Shown here piece after piece: positions 16,658 through 24,552 of a stretch of 40,641 nucleotides of DNA. Under the pieces are notes generated by a model. The model saw only the letters and a program-made list of their open reading frames with translations, was not told where the DNA came from and searched no databases. Position numbers and translations under genes: made by a program. The DNA is taken from NCBI RefSeq assembly GCF_019038435.1, contig NZ_JAGPOX010000089.1, forward strand, positions 1 through 40,641, given 5' to 3'. The stretch is from Nocardia alni. GTDB taxonomy: Bacteria; Actinomycetota; Actinomycetes; Mycobacteriales; Mycobacteriaceae. Within the stretch, counting starts at the first letter, position 1. Every line of letters starts with the position of its first letter.

Positions 16658-17950
16658 ATGGACGGAAACAGGAAGCCGCATACCCGCTTGGAGCAACTGG
16701 CCGTACAGCGCAAGTTGCGACTGGCCGACTTCATAGAACAGTTCGCCGCTACTGCCGCGAATCTCGGTGAAGGAATCCATGTATCCCGGAGTCAGGCAAA
16801 ACGCTGGCTTCATGGTGGATCAGGAGTACCGCGCTCTGCGGCGCAACGCGTTTTGGAAGCCTGGTTCGGCGAGCCTGTCCACGTCCTACTCGGGCCGCCG
16901 CGTCATCAGACCACGGGCATTGAACAGGAGCTTGCAGTGGATGCCGCACACGATTCGGTCCGACATGCGATCGCCGCGGCGACGGCACTGGATCCCTCGG
17001 CGCTCGAACTCATGCAAAATGCCGCGGACGAAGCCGCTCGGGCCTACTACACCACCCCGGCGCTGGAGATGCTGAGCGACCTCGTCGCACTGCGGGACAC
17101 GATCTACGCCCAGCTCGACCGTACGCACAAACCCATCCAACAGGCTCAGCTGTACCTCATGGCCGGTGAGGTGTGCGGTTTGCTGTCCTCGGTCTCTTGG
17201 GATCTCGGACGAGTGGGCGCTGCCGAGGAGCAGGCTCGAGCAGCGCTGACGTATGGATCGATCATTGACCACTCGTCGCTTCAGGCGTGGGCACGGTCAC
17301 TTCAAGTCACCGCCGCTTTCTGGTCAGGTCGGCCCCGCCGCGCCGCGCCAATCGCGGCCGCCGCGATCCCGCAGGCGCCGACCGGGACAGCACGAGTGAG
17401 ACTGCACAGCGTGCATGCGAGGGCGCTCGCTATGGTCGGCGCGCGGGACGAAGTCCGCGCCGAACTCAATGCCGCCGAAAATGAGCTGGACCGCGCAGGC
17501 GATGACAGTTTTCTCGATCAGATCGGCGGCGAACTGGCCTTTGACCGAGCACGCCGCGCGCTGTGCGCGGGCGCGGCCTACGTGTGCCTCGGCGATGGCG
17601 ATCAAGCCGAGCGAGAAGCGGAAGCCGCTCTCGAGCTGTTCGCGGCTATACCTGACGACCTGCGTTGGGGCGGAGGCTCTTTGGGAGCGCAAGTCGACCT
17701 TGGGGCCGCCCGCACCCTCCGAGGTGATCTCGCGGGTGCCCAGGATGCCCTGGAATCAGTATTCGAGGTAAGCCCAGCCCAGCGGACCGAAGCAGTCGTA
17801 CAGCGGCTGAACTCCCTGGCTCACGTTCTGGGTACGAATCGTTTCCGCGGGGCGATCGAGGCCCGCGACCTCGGTTTGGCGATCGAGGACTTCACGTCTA
17901 TTTCGCTGGCGCGGACAACGGGGATGCGCGCGATCGCCCCTCCGTCGTAA
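16658..17950 (+). CDS. XRE-type transcriptional regulator with a long helical (TPR-like) sensor domain
   Basis: 430 residues. Residues about 10-75 form an HTH (LEQLAVQRKLRLADFIEQF, then HVSRSQAKRWLHG, then an A-A-Q-R-V-L-E-A-W-F helix). The rest is a helical repeat region with regularly placed A-x-A-x-x-x-G-x-x-x-x-A patterns, as in actinomycete regulators whose TPR-like domain binds a peptide or small ligand. GGAGG sits seven bases before the ATG. It is divergent from the ten-gene operon across 218 bases holding the phased repeats, so it most likely controls that operon and itself. Its stop lies five bases from the stop of the convergent epimerase gene. Confidence 0.88.
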   Translation: MDGNRKPHTRLEQLAVQRKLRLADFIEQFAATAANLGEGIHVSRSQAKRWLHGGSGVPRSAAQRVLEAWFGEPVHVLLGPPRHQTTGIEQELAVDAAHDSVRHAIAAATALDPSALELMQNAADEAARAYYTTPALEMLSDLVALRDTIYAQLDRTHKPIQQAQLYLMAGEVCGLLSSVSWDLGRVGAAEEQARAALTYGSIIDHSSLQAWARSLQVTAAFWSGRPRRAAPIAAAAIPQAPTGTARVRLHSVHARALAMVGARDEVRAELNAAENELDRAGDDSFLDQIGGELAFDRARRALCAGAAYVCLGDGDQAEREAEAALELFAAIPDDLRWGGGSLGAQVDLGAARTLRGDLAGAQDALESVFEVSPAQRTEAVVQRLNSLAHVLGTNRFRGAIEARDLGLAIEDFTSISLARTTGMRAIAPPS

Positions 17951-17955
17951 CTCCC

Positions 17956-19002
17956 TCAGGCTCCGCAGTGGTCGAGCTGGTACGCATCCCACGACTCCAG
18001 CACTGCTCGCTCGCGTTCGGGTGAAATCCCCAGCTCTCCAGCACGTTCGTGGTCGATCGCTGCGCCACCGTCGGACAGCCACGCCCATGTGTCGGCAACC
18101 GTCTCCGCGACGGGGCGACAGGTCAGACCTGCGGCGCGTGCTGCTGTCGAATCAACGGCCCATGCCCCTTTGTATGTTCGCCATAGCGGCAGTTCGGTCC
18201 ACTGGGTGATGCGTTGGGACGCCAACCATTCCTCGTCGGTAATCCACTCCAGGGCACCGCCACTCCCGGTGATCACGCGACACGCACCGAGCATGTCCCC
18301 CATCGTCTCGCGCCCGGATGACGCAACGTTCCAGATCCCCCCACGGTCGAGACTGAGGGCGAAACTTGCAACATCCCGCACATCAATAGGCTGGACGAAA
18401 CGAGACGGACTACCGGGGGCGAGGATGCGACCGCCACGCTGCATCCGCCGTAGCCACCATTCCAAGCGCCCTACGTATTCGTTCGGCCCCAGGATCACTC
18501 CCGGCCGAAGGATCGTGGTCCTCTCGCTGCCGAACACGGCGGTCACCGCGTTCTCGCAGCCTGCCTTGCCGAACCCGTACTTGGACGGCCCTGGATCGCC
18601 GTCATATCCGAAATCCGGCCCAGCGTCGGGCGGGCAGTCCAGCACGGTCGACGACTCGGTGAGCGGGTCCAGCGGCCAACCCTCGTAAACGGACACGGTG
18701 GACACGAGCACATATCGGGCGGTCACCGGCTCGAGCGCCCGCGCAAGCTGAAGCGTCTCCCGCGGGATGTAACTCGATGTGTCGATCACCGCGTCCCAGG
18801 TGCCCGACGATGCCAACCGGACCAGGTCGTCCGGATTGGTGCGATCACCGCGCAAAGTGGTGACGCCGTCAACATCAACGCCGCTCACGCCGCGCCGAAA
18901 TGTCGACACCTCGAACCCCTGCGCAACAGCCGATTCAGCGATCGTCCGGCCGAGGAACCAGGAGCCACCCAAGATCAGTATCGTCCGTGTCACATCGCCC
19001 AT
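17956..19002 (-). CDS. NAD-dependent epimerase/reductase family protein
   Basis: 348 residues, extended SDR fold. Nucleotide-binding loop L-I-L-G-G-S-W-F-L-G at residues about 9-18, then STVSVYEG for the serine and Y-G-F-G-K for the Tyr/Lys pair. The GGSxFLG form of the loop is typical of the branch annotated as reductases or isoflavone-reductase-like proteins. The C-terminal half includes W-T-E-L-P-L-W. The ATG at 19002 has only a weak GTGAAAG upstream; GTG 18990 is an alternative start. It is twelve bases downstream of the M20 peptidase gene and probably co-transcribed with it. Substrate unknown. Confidence 0.85.
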   Translation of the reverse strand: MGDVTRTILILGGSWFLGRTIAESAVAQGFEVSTFRRGVSGVDVDGVTTLRGDRTNPDDLVRLASSGTWDAVIDTSSYIPRETLQLARALEPVTARYVLVSTVSVYEGWPLDPLTESSTVLDCPPDAGPDFGYDGDPGPSKYGFGKAGCENAVTAVFGSERTTILRPGVILGPNEYVGRLEWWLRRMQRGGRILAPGSPSRFVQPIDVRDVASFALSLDRGGIWNVASSGRETMGDMLGACRVITGSGGALEWITDEEWLASQRITQWTELPLWRTYKGAWAVDSTAARAAGLTCRPVAETVADTWAWLSDGGAAIDHERAGELGISPERERAVLESWDAYQLDHCGA

Positions 19003-19014
19003 TGTTGTTGACTT

Positions 19015-20145
19015 TCACGGCCGGGGCGAGTGGCCGTCGCCGAGCTGCGCGAGGAGCGCGGCCAGCAAGGCGGTCCGCTCGGGCATCGTCGAGACATCGA
19101 CGTGTTCGCTACGACCGTGTGGATGGCCACCGACCGCACCAAGTCCGTCCAGCGTCGCAACGCCGACAGCCGCAGTGAGGTTGCCGTCCGAACCGCCACC
19201 GGATTTCACCGCGTCGAGTTCCAGTCCGACCTTCTTCGCCGCCGTCTCAGCCTCGGCGAATAGAGCGCGAGCGGCGTGCTCCTCGAATGGTGGACGGTCG
19301 ATTCCTCCTGTGACCACGACCTCGGCTCCTGGTAGTCGCGGTGACAACGCGAACATGGCTCGGTCGACTGTCTCGAGTTCGGTCTTCGTCCACGACCGCA
19401 CGTCCACGTCGCACTGAGCCTGTTCTGGAACCGTGTTCACAGTGGTGCCAGCGGCAAGAACTGTTGGGGTGACCGTAGTGTCACCGAACGCGAGACCGGC
19501 AATCGACAACACTTGGTGTGCAAGTTCGATACCAGCGTTGACACCGAGATGAGGCTCCAACCCAGCGTGAGCAGCTCTGCCGTGCACAGTCACTCGATAA
19601 TTTGCGATGCCCTTTCGCCCGATCTTCACCGCACCTCCGTCGGCGCTCGGTTCACAGACCAGCACTGCTCCAGCAAGCTTGGCCTGTTCCTCGATCAACG
19701 CCCGGGAGGTCTCGGAGCCGATCTCCTCGTCGCTGGTGAGCAGCACACTCACATGGTTGGTGTCCTCGAGTAGGTCGAGCGCGGCGATCAGCTGCACGAT
19801 GCCCGCTTTCATGTCGAAGACGCCGGGACCGCTAGCGATCCTGTCCTGGATAGAGAATGGCCACTCCGCTGTGGTCCCAGCAGGCCACACTGTGTCGAAA
19901 TGCCCGAGCAACAAGACCGTCGGCTCGACCGCGGGCGCAAGCAAATGCACATGCTGACCAACCGCCACAACCTCCACCGGGCGCGCCACGGCGGACGACA
20001 ACCACGGGTGCAGAAGATCGGCACACGCGCGGAGGTGCTTCAGCGATCGTGAGGGTGACTCACAGTTCACTAGCGTTTCCAACCGCTCCAGCATGACCGG
20101 CAACAGGTCGGCGGCGCCCTTCAAAAAGTGGTTACCACTACTCAT
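19015..20145 (-). CDS. M20-family zinc metallopeptidase (carboxypeptidase G2-like)
   Basis: 376 residues. All metal-site residues of the M20 family are visible: H82 and D84 in LLGHFDTVWP, bridging D111 in GVFDMKAG, catalytic E140 with E141 in TSDEEIGS, E165 in VCEPS, and H348 in HGRSEHVD. GRKG and the insertion domain with H-G-R-A-A-H-A-G-L-E-P follow the usual order. Family role: hydrolysis of an amide bond to a C-terminal amino acid, as in removal of glutamate from folate or peptidase activity on dipeptides; cytoplasmic (no signal peptide). The start is ATG 20145 with GGAAG nine bases upstream; the TTG just before it is less likely. First gene of a two-gene operon with the epimerase/reductase. 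Confidence 0.92.
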   Translation of the reverse strand: MSSGNHFLKGAADLLPVMLERLETLVNCESPSRSLKHLRACADLLHPWLSSAVARPVEVVAVGQHVHLLAPAVEPTVLLLGHFDTVWPAGTTAEWPFSIQDRIASGPGVFDMKAGIVQLIAALDLLEDTNHVSVLLTSDEEIGSETSRALIEEQAKLAGAVLVCEPSADGGAVKIGRKGIANYRVTVHGRAAHAGLEPHLGVNAGIELAHQVLSIAGLAFGDTTVTPTVLAAGTTVNTVPEQAQCDVDVRSWTKTELETVDRAMFALSPRLPGAEVVVTGGIDRPPFEEHAARALFAEAETAAKKVGLELDAVKSGGGSDGNLTAAVGVATLDGLGAVGGHPHGRSEHVDVSTMPERTALLAALLAQLGDGHSPRP

Positions 20146-20299
20146 CAAATCGATACTTCCACGTGATGCTCCCCCTTGCGACCGCGCAGAAGAAAGCCAT
20201 CTGGAAGAGATACGACGGGATCATCATGTCCTAGTGCCGAAGCTGTATTTCCGCCTCGGGCGAAGTCGTCTGTGGTGCAGTCAGTACCTCGGAACACAT

Positions 20300-22012
20300 C
20301 TACCGCTCAAGCTCTGGATCATCTCCCGGGCGGCGAAGGTCTTGCTCCCGATCGCGCGGCGGCTGGCTGATGTCGACAGAGGATGGTTGCTGTGCCTGGA
20401 GATGGTGTTCGCCTGGGATGGTGCCGTTGCTGAATTCGCGCACACCCTCGACGATGCGTTGCATCTGCGGGGACAGCTGCCGATCACGCCCAGCCGTGTA
20501 GCGGGCGTGGACGGCGGCCAGCTCGGTGCGCAGGGTGTGGTCGAGTTCGGCGGCGCGGTGCAGATCACCCAAGGCAGTGTGCGCGTCACGCAGCGCTTGC
20601 GCGGTACGGGTGAGCTGCACGAGCACAAGCTGATACGACGCGGCGGCGGGTCGATGGCGGGTTTGGAGCATGATCAGCGCGGCCCCGGAGGCGGTCAGGG
20701 TTTTGGCGGGTTTGTGCCAGCGGGTATGCGCCGGGCGCTGCGCTGACCTGGCCAGCGCGCGGGCCGTCGCCGCCAGAGGACCGGGGGTCGGTTCGGTGCG
20801 CAGGGACCACGCGGCCACCACGCCGGCGGCGCGGGCGGCGGCGCGTGCCCACTGGTCCCGGTCATCCAAGGGAATCCGGGCGAGGTACCGGTTCCACGCT
20901 TGCAGGTCTTGCGCTGCCCGCTGGATCTGCGCCGGGGAGACCCGCACGGTCTCCACACCGTCGGTATTGGCGACCGGGCGGTTGCGGTGCGCGGCACGCC
21001 ACTCGGCGCGCGCTTCGGCGTCGGTCCGCGGGGCAGTGTCCCATTCCAGGCGCAGCGCCGGAAGGGTGAGATCACGCGCGAGACGGCCACCGGCGTAATA
21101 CACCGCGCGTCCGCCGCCCAGGGCGGGGTCGGCGACCGCGTAGCCGACGGTCCGGCTGGTATCGGCGACCGCGTAGCCGACGGTCCGGCTGGTGTCGCCG
21201 TGTGCGTAGCGAGGCAAGACCGCGAGCTGCTCACCGCGGAGGCGGCGCACGAATTCGCCCTCGTCGCGCGAGGCGACCGCGCACGCCCGCACGATGCGTT
21301 CCAGCCGTCGCCGGGCCGGTTCCGCAGTGCGGCGTTCCGGGGTCCGGGTTGGGAGCTCGATCGGGGCCAGGCCGCGTTCGCCGAGACCGGTGTGCCGGGA
21401 TTCGAGTACCTCGAGCCCGTATTCGAGCTCAAGTTCCCCGGCGACGCGTTGGGAGTGTTTCTCGTCCCGCCACAGATCCACTTTCGTGCCGTCGTCACGC
21501 ACGGCGGTCGCGATGATGTGAATGTGGTCGTTCCCGCCCGCGGACTGCCCGTGATGGACCGCGGCCCAGCGCGCCGGGGACCGGCCGGACCCGTCGGCGG
21601 TGAACCCCATCTTCGTCATGAACCCGGTCGCGATCCGGGCCCATTTCGCCTCGGTCAGCTGACCTTCGGACACGCGCAGCGACAGCGAGCAGTGCCACAC
21701 ATCGCCGCGCGTCATCGGGCGTGCGGGGTCCTTGAGTTTGCGGCCCTCGGCATCGAGCCGAATACGGCCGTCGCTCTCGCGCAGGTAATTCGGCACACTC
21801 ACCTGGGTACCGAACAATCGCCGTGCGCGGTCCAACCGACGAGCGATGGCCAGGGCGCCGGCGTGGGACAGCTCGACACCGGTCGGATAATCGACGGTGA
21901 TCGTGGCGTCCCCGGCGACCAGGTGCGGAAAGGTGTGCTCGTCGGAGCGGCCCGGACCCACGACGTAAGCCAACAGTCCAGCCATGTTCGCTCCGCGGGT
22001 CACGTTGGGCAT
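20300..22012 (-). CDS. Relaxase/mobilization nuclease (MOBP-like, actinobacterial)
   Basis: 570 residues. It nicks and covalently binds the transfer origin to start conjugative transfer. The N-terminus has A-Y-V-V-G-P-G-R-S-D-E-H-T with Tyr16 as the likely nucleophile. This is followed by D-V-W-H-C-S-L-S-L (104-112) and the metal-binding histidine motif N-D-H-I-H-I (161-166) after HHGQSAGG. The C-terminal 350 residues are Ala/Arg-rich and helical. The ATG overlaps the stop of the MobC-like gene by one base (TGATG). A perfect in-frame duplication of eleven residues (DTSRTVGYAVA) lies near residue 280-300. No coupling protein or type IV secretion genes are in the window. Confidence 0.9.
   Translation of the reverse strand: MPNVTRGANMAGLLAYVVGPGRSDEHTFPHLVAGDATITVDYPTGVELSHAGALAIARRLDRARRLFGTQVSVPNYLRESDGRIRLDAEGRKLKDPARPMTRGDVWHCSLSLRVSEGQLTEAKWARIATGFMTKMGFTADGSGRSPARWAAVHHGQSAGGNDHIHIIATAVRDDGTKVDLWRDEKHSQRVAGELELEYGLEVLESRHTGLGERGLAPIELPTRTPERRTAEPARRRLERIVRACAVASRDEGEFVRRLRGEQLAVLPRYAHGDTSRTVGYAVADTSRTVGYAVADPALGGGRAVYYAGGRLARDLTLPALRLEWDTAPRTDAEARAEWRAAHRNRPVANTDGVETVRVSPAQIQRAAQDLQAWNRYLARIPLDDRDQWARAAARAAGVVAAWSLRTEPTPGPLAATARALARSAQRPAHTRWHKPAKTLTASGAALIMLQTRHRPAAASYQLVLVQLTRTAQALRDAHTALGDLHRAAELDHTLRTELAAVHARYTAGRDRQLSPQMQRIVEGVREFSNGTIPGEHHLQAQQPSSVDISQPPRDREQDLRRPGDDPELER
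21129..21194. repeat. 33-bp tandem duplication inside the relaxase gene
   Basis: Two copies of a 33-base unit beginning TCGGCGACCGCGTAGCCGAC lie head to tail and differ at one base. They add eleven residues in frame, so the gene stays open. The near identity suggests a recent slippage event. Confidence 0.85.
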
Positions 22013-22521
22013 CACGCGGCGGCGCTCCACCCGTCCAGCACGGTATCGAGGCGCTCCCGCATCCGCCGCAGCAACGCCATGTTCGCCGCGAGCTGCCGGT
22101 GATCGATGCCGCCGCCCGAATTCGCTGTCGCCGCCATCTGGTTGACGTTGTTCGCCACATTCGCCAACAACCGCTCGATCCCCATCAACCGGTCCGCGAT
22201 ATCCCGCGCCGCGCCGACCTCACGCCCGGCTTCGGACAACGCGGCCTCGACCAGCAACCGCGAGACCGACACCTTCGCCCGGTGTGCCCGCGCGACGAGC
22301 TCGAGTTCCTGCTCGGCGGTGACCTTCACACAATGCGACTTCGCCCGCCCGCCCGGCGTGTTCGCCTGCCGCTGCCGCCGCCGCGCCCTGGCCCGCACCG
22401 ACACCGGCAACGCGATCACAGACGCGTCGCCCGCTCCCCGATCAGACAACGAGTCGACTGTCTGCGGCTGCACGCCGTCGACCAGCGGGCTGTTCCTGGG
22501 GCCGGGTTCGGACGAAGCCAT
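22012..22521 (-). CDS. MobC-like relaxosome accessory protein
   Basis: 169 residues. A disordered, basic N-terminal 60 residues is followed by a ribbon-helix-helix-like start (CVKVTAEQELELVARAHRAKVSVSRLLVEAAL). A helical C-terminus follows with a MobC-type block (ERLLANVANNVNQMAATANSG). This is the standard order for small proteins that bind oriT and recruit the relaxase. AGAGG lies about twelve bases before the ATG. It is directly followed by the relaxase gene with a one-base overlap. Confidence 0.88.
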   Translation of the reverse strand: MASSEPGPRNSPLVDGVQPQTVDSLSDRGAGDASVIALPVSVRARARRRQRQANTPGGRAKSHCVKVTAEQELELVARAHRAKVSVSRLLVEAALSEAGREVGAARDIADRLMGIERLLANVANNVNQMAATANSGGGIDHRQLAANMALLRRMRERLDTVLDGWSAAA

Positions 22522-22899
22522 GGATCTGCGATACCTCTCATTAGCTGCCCGCTAACCGAACTGGCCAGTCTAACGGGGTGCCGCCCCACGCTACGGAGGC
22601 GCCACAGGGCTTCACAAGGCTTTCACCACTAATTACACGCCTGCAATTCGAATCCTCCAGACCGCCGCACCGTAGTTAGCCTTGGAAATGCCCAGCGCAG
22701 CGCCACGTCGACAGACGGCCCGGCCCCGAGTGGCGTACTGGAGCGTGAGCGAACCCACAGCCACTTGGATATCCAAGACCCCAGCTTGCTAAGCGACTCC
22801 GGGATTAATATGGCTAGCCTTATCTAATGCTGGTCAGGGATAGCAGTACGCCGCTGAGAATATTGCAGCCAACTTTGCAGTGGTGTCAGGAGTATTGCA
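22522..22899. other. Intergenic region upstream of mobilization genes; likely site of oriT
   Basis: 378 bases without a gene between divergent transcription units. It includes a short GGGG...CCCC dyad at about 22575-22590 and the direct repeat GGCTTCAC/AGGCTTTCAC near 22609-22630. By position, immediately upstream of a MobC/relaxase pair, this is where an origin of transfer is usually found; no known nic sequence was recognised. Confidence 0.35.
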
Positions 22900-23817
22900 G
22901 TGGCCGCGTGGGTGTGCGTTCGGCTAGCGTTTTCGCTCGTGGATCACGAACTGCATGCTTCCCGTCGCACTGCAGTGCAAACGAAAAAGACCTGCGCGTT
23001 CTGTGGCGTGCCGAGTCGGTTGACCGAGGAACACATCTTCGGTGATTGGCTACGCAAGCTGGGTTACAACGGTGAGGGTCTTCGAGAGATCGGTGACCCT
23101 CCGATCGTCCAGCGAGGCGGCCCTTTCACCAAGAAGGTCAAGATCGTCTGCGCTTCCTGCAACAACGGGTGGATGAGCCGACTGGAACAGGATACGAAGC
23201 CGCTCCTTATCCGTTTGTTCAGGTCGCATGGCAGGTCGATCCCACTCGAAACGGATGCCCAGCTCACCCTGGCGCGTTGGGCGTTCAAGACTGCGGTGGT
23301 GTGCGCCTACTCTGACAAGAGTCAGCTGGAACTCATTCCCAAGGAACACCGCCGTGAGTTCTACGAGAACGACGAGCCGCCTCGCCACGTAGGGGTCCGG
23401 ATGGGTATGAGCACGGTCCCGCCCTTGGACCCATCGAAGGGTGAACACGTTGCCGCATACTCGTTGACGCCCATCGAGGGCACCCCGATTACCGATGACA
23501 GCACCATCAACTTCAGTCTGTACCGCATCACCATCTGCCTGCTGAACGTCGTGTTCTGCATCCTCGGTCACATGGAAACAATCCCGATGAAGGAACAGAT
23601 CGACAACAAGTTCCGATCAATTACTATGCCGATCTGGCCGCCGCAGAGGCCCACGATGTGGTGGCCACCGGTCGGAGCCTGGCGCTTGCTAGTGGATGTT
23701 CCGGTTGATACCTGGGGTCTGGGCCAGGTAGCAAAGGTCCCTGTGCGAACAGTGCGGCGGGAGGGTCTCGTCTCACCTCATTTGCCGGTGCGCGGCGAGT
23801 GCATATTTCGAGGTTGA
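22900..23817 (+). CDS. HNH/treble-clef nuclease-like protein
   Basis: 305 residues from GTG 22900, which has GGAG seven bases upstream. C-A-F-C at 32-35, E-E-H-I-F at 43-47, then C-A-S-C-N-N-G-W at 84-91 and M-S-R-L-E make up an HNH-like treble-clef core: four zinc cysteines, a His in the EHI strand, and Asn after the last CxxC. The 200-residue C-terminal part has ARWAFKTAVVCAYS and several Trp near WPPQRPTMWWPPVGAW and is specific to this family. HNH enzymes cut DNA; such genes are frequent in defence and mobile regions, but this branch has no settled role. GTG 22939 or GTG 22975 are other possible starts. Divergent from the mobilization genes. Confidence 0.75.
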   Translation: MAAWVCVRLAFSLVDHELHASRRTAVQTKKTCAFCGVPSRLTEEHIFGDWLRKLGYNGEGLREIGDPPIVQRGGPFTKKVKIVCASCNNGWMSRLEQDTKPLLIRLFRSHGRSIPLETDAQLTLARWAFKTAVVCAYSDKSQLELIPKEHRREFYENDEPPRHVGVRMGMSTVPPLDPSKGEHVAAYSLTPIEGTPITDDSTINFSLYRITICLLNVVFCILGHMETIPMKEQIDNKFRSITMPIWPPQRPTMWWPPVGAWRLLVDVPVDTWGLGQVAKVPVRTVRREGLVSPHLPVRGECIFRG

Positions 23818-23909
23818 CCAAAAGATCGAATCACCCTGTTGGGGCGGGGCAAGCTGACCTCAATACCCCCACGCCGGAGGACCGTTCCGGCCGCCTTCGA
23901 CCAAACTTG

Positions 23910-23935
23910 AGACCGTGCGGTCTACATTTGGGCGG
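23910..23935 (+). promoter_or_regulatory. Palindromic operator and -10 element of a leaderless gene (copy 1)
   Basis: AGACCG-TG-CGGTCT at 23910-23923 is a perfect dyad typical of TetR-type operators. Its end runs into TACATT (23923-23928), a good actinobacterial -10. Seven bases further is GTG 23936, the expected position of the first transcribed base. Confidence 0.6.
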
Positions 23936-24073
23936 GTGACTACACGCACACCGGAAATGTTCGATGCCATGATGGCCTCGTCCGCCCCGCCGCCAGCACA
24001 TACGCCCCTGCGGCGCGACCCGCTACCGGCAGGCAGTTCGGCCGCCGGAAATGCGCGTCTTCCGCAGAGCTAG
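23936..24073 (+). CDS. Short leaderless ORF, partial copy of the next gene's start
   Basis: 45 residues, beginning VTTRTPEMFDAM and ending at TAG 24071-24073, one base before the second operator. The start has the same operator/-10/GTG layout as the next gene, whose product begins VSTPTPE, so the two share promoter and first codons by duplication. Beyond the first dozen residues there is no similarity and the rest is Pro/Ala/Ser-rich, so it may be a decayed copy, a short regulatory ORF, or a real small protein. Confidence 0.35.
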   Translation: MTTRTPEMFDAMMASSAPPPAHTPLRRDPLPAGSSAAGNARLPQS

Positions 24074-24098
24074 AGACCGTCCGGTCTACATTGGAGGG
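24074..24098 (+). promoter_or_regulatory. Palindromic operator and -10 element of a leaderless gene (copy 2)
   Basis: AGACCG-TC-CGGTCT at 24074-24087 is a perfect dyad and overlaps TACATT at 24087-24092. GTG 24099 follows after six bases. GGAGG at 24093-24097 is too close to the GTG to act as a ribosome site, which supports leaderless translation. Confidence 0.6.
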
Positions 24099-24497
24099 GT
24101 GAGCACACCGACACCGGAACATACTCAGCTCGAGGATCTGGTGCGCGCCGAAGCGGACGCCAAGCTCGCCGCAGTCAAGCCACTCGCGGACGCCTACCGC
24201 GCACTCGTCGCCGACCGCGAGGAATTCACGGCACGCGATGCGAAGAACGTGGCCGCCGTGCGCGCCGCACGCGCGGCGGCGTTGAAGGCGGGGTTCACCG
24301 AGCGCGCGCTGAACGAGGCGGGCTACCGGCAGACCACCGAACTGACCAGACCGGCGACCGCGCGCAAACCCGCCGCGAAAAAGACCCCCGCTACCCGGCG
24401 GCGCACGCGCAAGCCAGTCGCCGCCGCAGCACCGCCGAGGGGGGCGGATGCAGCCTCACGCTCCGCCGGGTCGGAACAATCGGCGTCGACCGGGTAA
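24099..24497 (+). CDS. Small helical protein with a basic Ala/Lys/Arg tail, leaderless
   Basis: 132 residues. The first 80 form long helices (LEDLVRAEADAKLAAVKPLADAYRALVADREEF, then AAVRAARAAALKAGFTERALNEAGY). The tail from about residue 87 is rich in Ala-Lys-Lys and Arg, like histone-like or DNA-binding tails. GTG 24099 was chosen because the operator and -10 element end just before it; the open frame upstream to 24051 crosses that promoter. Probably a DNA-binding or partition-type accessory protein of the element, by composition only. Convergent with the NYN gene. Confidence 0.65.
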   Translation: MSTPTPEHTQLEDLVRAEADAKLAAVKPLADAYRALVADREEFTARDAKNVAAVRAARAAALKAGFTERALNEAGYRQTTELTRPATARKPAAKKTPATRRRTRKPVAAAAPPRGADAASRSAGSEQSASTG

Positions 24498-24552
24498 CCC
24501 TGTCTCGCTGGAAACCGTTGTCGAGCTATTCACTCGCTGCGACGCCAGGCGG

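Noticed and set aside
22522..22899. Named oriT
   Set aside because: Position fits, but no nic consensus or strong inverted repeat could be matched by eye, so only the region is noted.
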